DNA of 5,616 bases from assembly GCA_045107085.1 (NCBI GenBank), contig JBGCFT010000258.1:1-5616 (forward strand). Direction: 5' to 3'. The notes beneath the pieces are model-generated. The model was not told where the DNA came from. It saw only the letters and a program-made list of their open reading frames with translations, and did no database searches. Both the position numbers and the translations under genes were made by a program. Positions within the stretch are counted from its first letter, which is position 1. Each line of letters opens with the position of its first letter. The DNA is from NORP309 sp045107085 (GTDB taxonomy: Bacteria; Pseudomonadota; Gammaproteobacteria; Xanthomonadales; Marinicellaceae). Of this stretch, positions 4,393 to 5,616 are shown in pieces.

Positions 4393-5616
4393 ATGAACAT
4401 TCACTATTTAAAACTTATTCTTGTGACAATAATTTTTCAATTGAGCAACTTTTCATTTGCTGTTGAGATTAAGTCAGATAAAAAGTTATCAAAAAACCAC
4501 CTCTTTCTTAGTGATGAGTTAGTGACAAAACAATTTTCTGCATTCGAAAAAGTACAAAATTTGTTATCGAACAAAAATGGTGAAAACATTGTCACTATAG
4601 GAACCGATGCATCGTGTACTTATCCCAATGGAATGATCCAAAATGCCATAAATGATGGTCACAATCACATCAGACTTGTTTCGGGTACTTACCTAGAAAA
4701 TCCATACTTTGTTAACCCAAATATGATATTGGAAGGCGGTTATGATAATTGTACTGATGCACAAGCAAACACAGTAGGAAGCGGGTCTTCAATAATTGAT
4801 GGTTCAAATGACCCAGAAGTATCGGTCATCACCATTGACGATTCAGTGCAAAGCGATCAAATTGTTCTTAGGCGTTTAACTATTAGAAATGGCGGCAGTA
4901 CTGCATTGCTTTACGGTGGTGGAATTAGTATTATCAACAGTTCGGCAGACATATTATTGGACACATTAGACATTAATAATAACAGTGGTAATTTTGGTGG
5001 AGGAATTGGCATATCCAATGGTTCACCTACGGTTATCATTAAAGACACCAATATACAATTTAATACAGCTCAATCAGGCGGCGGCATCTCTTGCAGTTCA
5101 TCCGAAGATGCTAATGTTTCCTTTTACGATACTGGCAATCGTTTTTTAGGCTCTATTATTGGCAATAACGCAACCACTAGAAATGGCGGCGGAATAGAGT
5201 TAAGGCTAGGATGTAATATGTTTATGTTCTCTGGTCAAAATCCGAATGAGAGCGCTGATATTAGAGGCATACTTTTAAATAATGCCAAAGAAAATGGTGG
5301 TGGAGTTGACGTTTCTGGTGGTTCCACGTTTACTGCCATTGGTTACCAATCTGGTTTTGGCAACAACACTTCTCCGGCGACTATTCGTGGCAATAAAGCC
5401 GATAATGACTCTAATAACTCTGGTAACGGTGGAGGCATTTCTGTTAGAGGAGTTGATTCAAAAGCTTTTTTAACCAATGTCAATGTGCAAGATAATACTG
5501 CGTATAATGGTGCAGCAGTTAGTGCCGAAAGCGGTGGAAATGTAACAACTTTTTCTCAATATGATGAAGGCACTTGTTGGAGTATTGGTTCTTGCAATAA
5601 ATTTGTAGGCAACACT
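4393..5616 (+). CDS. Secreted right-handed beta-helix protein with Pmp-like GGGI repeats, C-terminus beyond window
   Basis: The frame is open for 408 codons from ATG 4393 to the right edge with no stop. GAGG at 4380-4383 lies 9 bases before the ATG. Residues 1-23 are a Sec signal peptide (hydrophobic LKLILVTIIF, then SFA before VE). After a linker, GTDASCTYPNGMIQNAINDG (70-89), RLVSGTY (94-100) and MILEGGYDNC (111-120) form the entry cap seen in parallel beta-helix proteins. Residues about 155-408 are helix coils marked by GGGI-type turns at 175, 202, 229, 265, 302, 346 and a degenerate GAAV at 373. Each turn is preceded by N-N-x-A or x-x-N-x-A. Six cysteines (75, 120, 234, 274, 395, 401) may form disulfides. 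Such proteins act at or outside the cell surface as adhesins, glycan-binding proteins or, rarely, polysaccharide lyases; no catalytic residues are evident. The transport or anchor domain would be in the missing C-terminus. Confidence 0.9.
   Translation, partial: MNIHYLKLILVTIIFQLSNFSFAVEIKSDKKLSKNHLFLSDELVTKQFSAFEKVQNLLSNKNGENIVTIGTDASCTYPNGMIQNAINDGHNHIRLVSGTYLENPYFVNPNMILEGGYDNCTDAQANTVGSGSSIIDGSNDPEVSVITIDDSVQSDQIVLRRLTIRNGGSTALLYGGGISIINSSADILLDTLDINNNSGNFGGGIGISNGSPTVIIKDTNIQFNTAQSGGGISCSSSEDANVSFYDTGNRFLGSIIGNNATTRNGGGIELRLGCNMFMFSGQNPNESADIRGILLNNAKENGGGVDVSGGSTFTAIGYQSGFGNNTSPATIRGNKADNDSNNSGNGGGISVRGVDSKAFLTNVNVQDNTAYNGAAVSAESGGNVTTFSQYDEGTCWSIGSCNKFVGNT

Noticed and set aside
5282..5473. 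A 63-codon open frame on the plus strand
   Set aside because: It is a shifted reading of the Gly/Asn-rich beta-helix repeats; the low-complexity composition explains it.

Overview
The window is AT-rich and comes from a Gram-negative-looking bacterium. Two Sec-type signal peptides on large extracellular proteins, a sigma-70 ECF regulator and a RimJ/RimL-type acetyltransferase fit a free-living, probably marine gammaproteobacterium. A Marinicella-like organism is my guess from the style of the secreted proteins; this is inference with low confidence. No rRNA, tRNA, CRISPR array or insertion sequence is visible.

Layout, left to right. (1) 1-1712, minus strand: the N-terminal 570 residues of a large secreted protein that runs off the left edge. 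It has a signal peptide, a DVUA0089/pre-peptidase-like beta-sandwich domain, then seven FG-GAP/VCBS-like units, each with its own cysteine pair. At the very edge a second copy of the beta-sandwich domain begins. (2) 1713-1923: intergenic, with a likely promoter for gene 1. (3) 1924-3112, minus strand: a compact three-gene operon with overlapping ends. In transcription order it encodes a DUF6249-like three-helix membrane protein, an ECF sigma factor with a TTG start, and a 91-residue two-helix membrane protein that could be an unorthodox anti-sigma factor. (4) 3113-3588: divergent control region with a good sigma-70 promoter on the plus strand, overlapped by a perfect 7-bp dyad. (5) 3589-4125, plus strand: a GNAT acetyltransferase. 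(6) 4126-4392: intergenic, with two dyads built on GTGAAA/TTTCAC, a possible weak terminator and a possible promoter. (7) 4393-5616, plus strand: the N-terminal 408 residues of a secreted right-handed beta-helix protein with GGGI repeats, running off the right edge.

How the genes may work together (inference): the sigma operon probably senses an envelope state and sits between two genes for large exported repeat proteins. The 8-mer ATTTCACT occurs upstream of both exported-protein genes, which hints at shared control, but nothing here proves that the sigma factor drives them. The acetyltransferase looks like a stand-alone gene.
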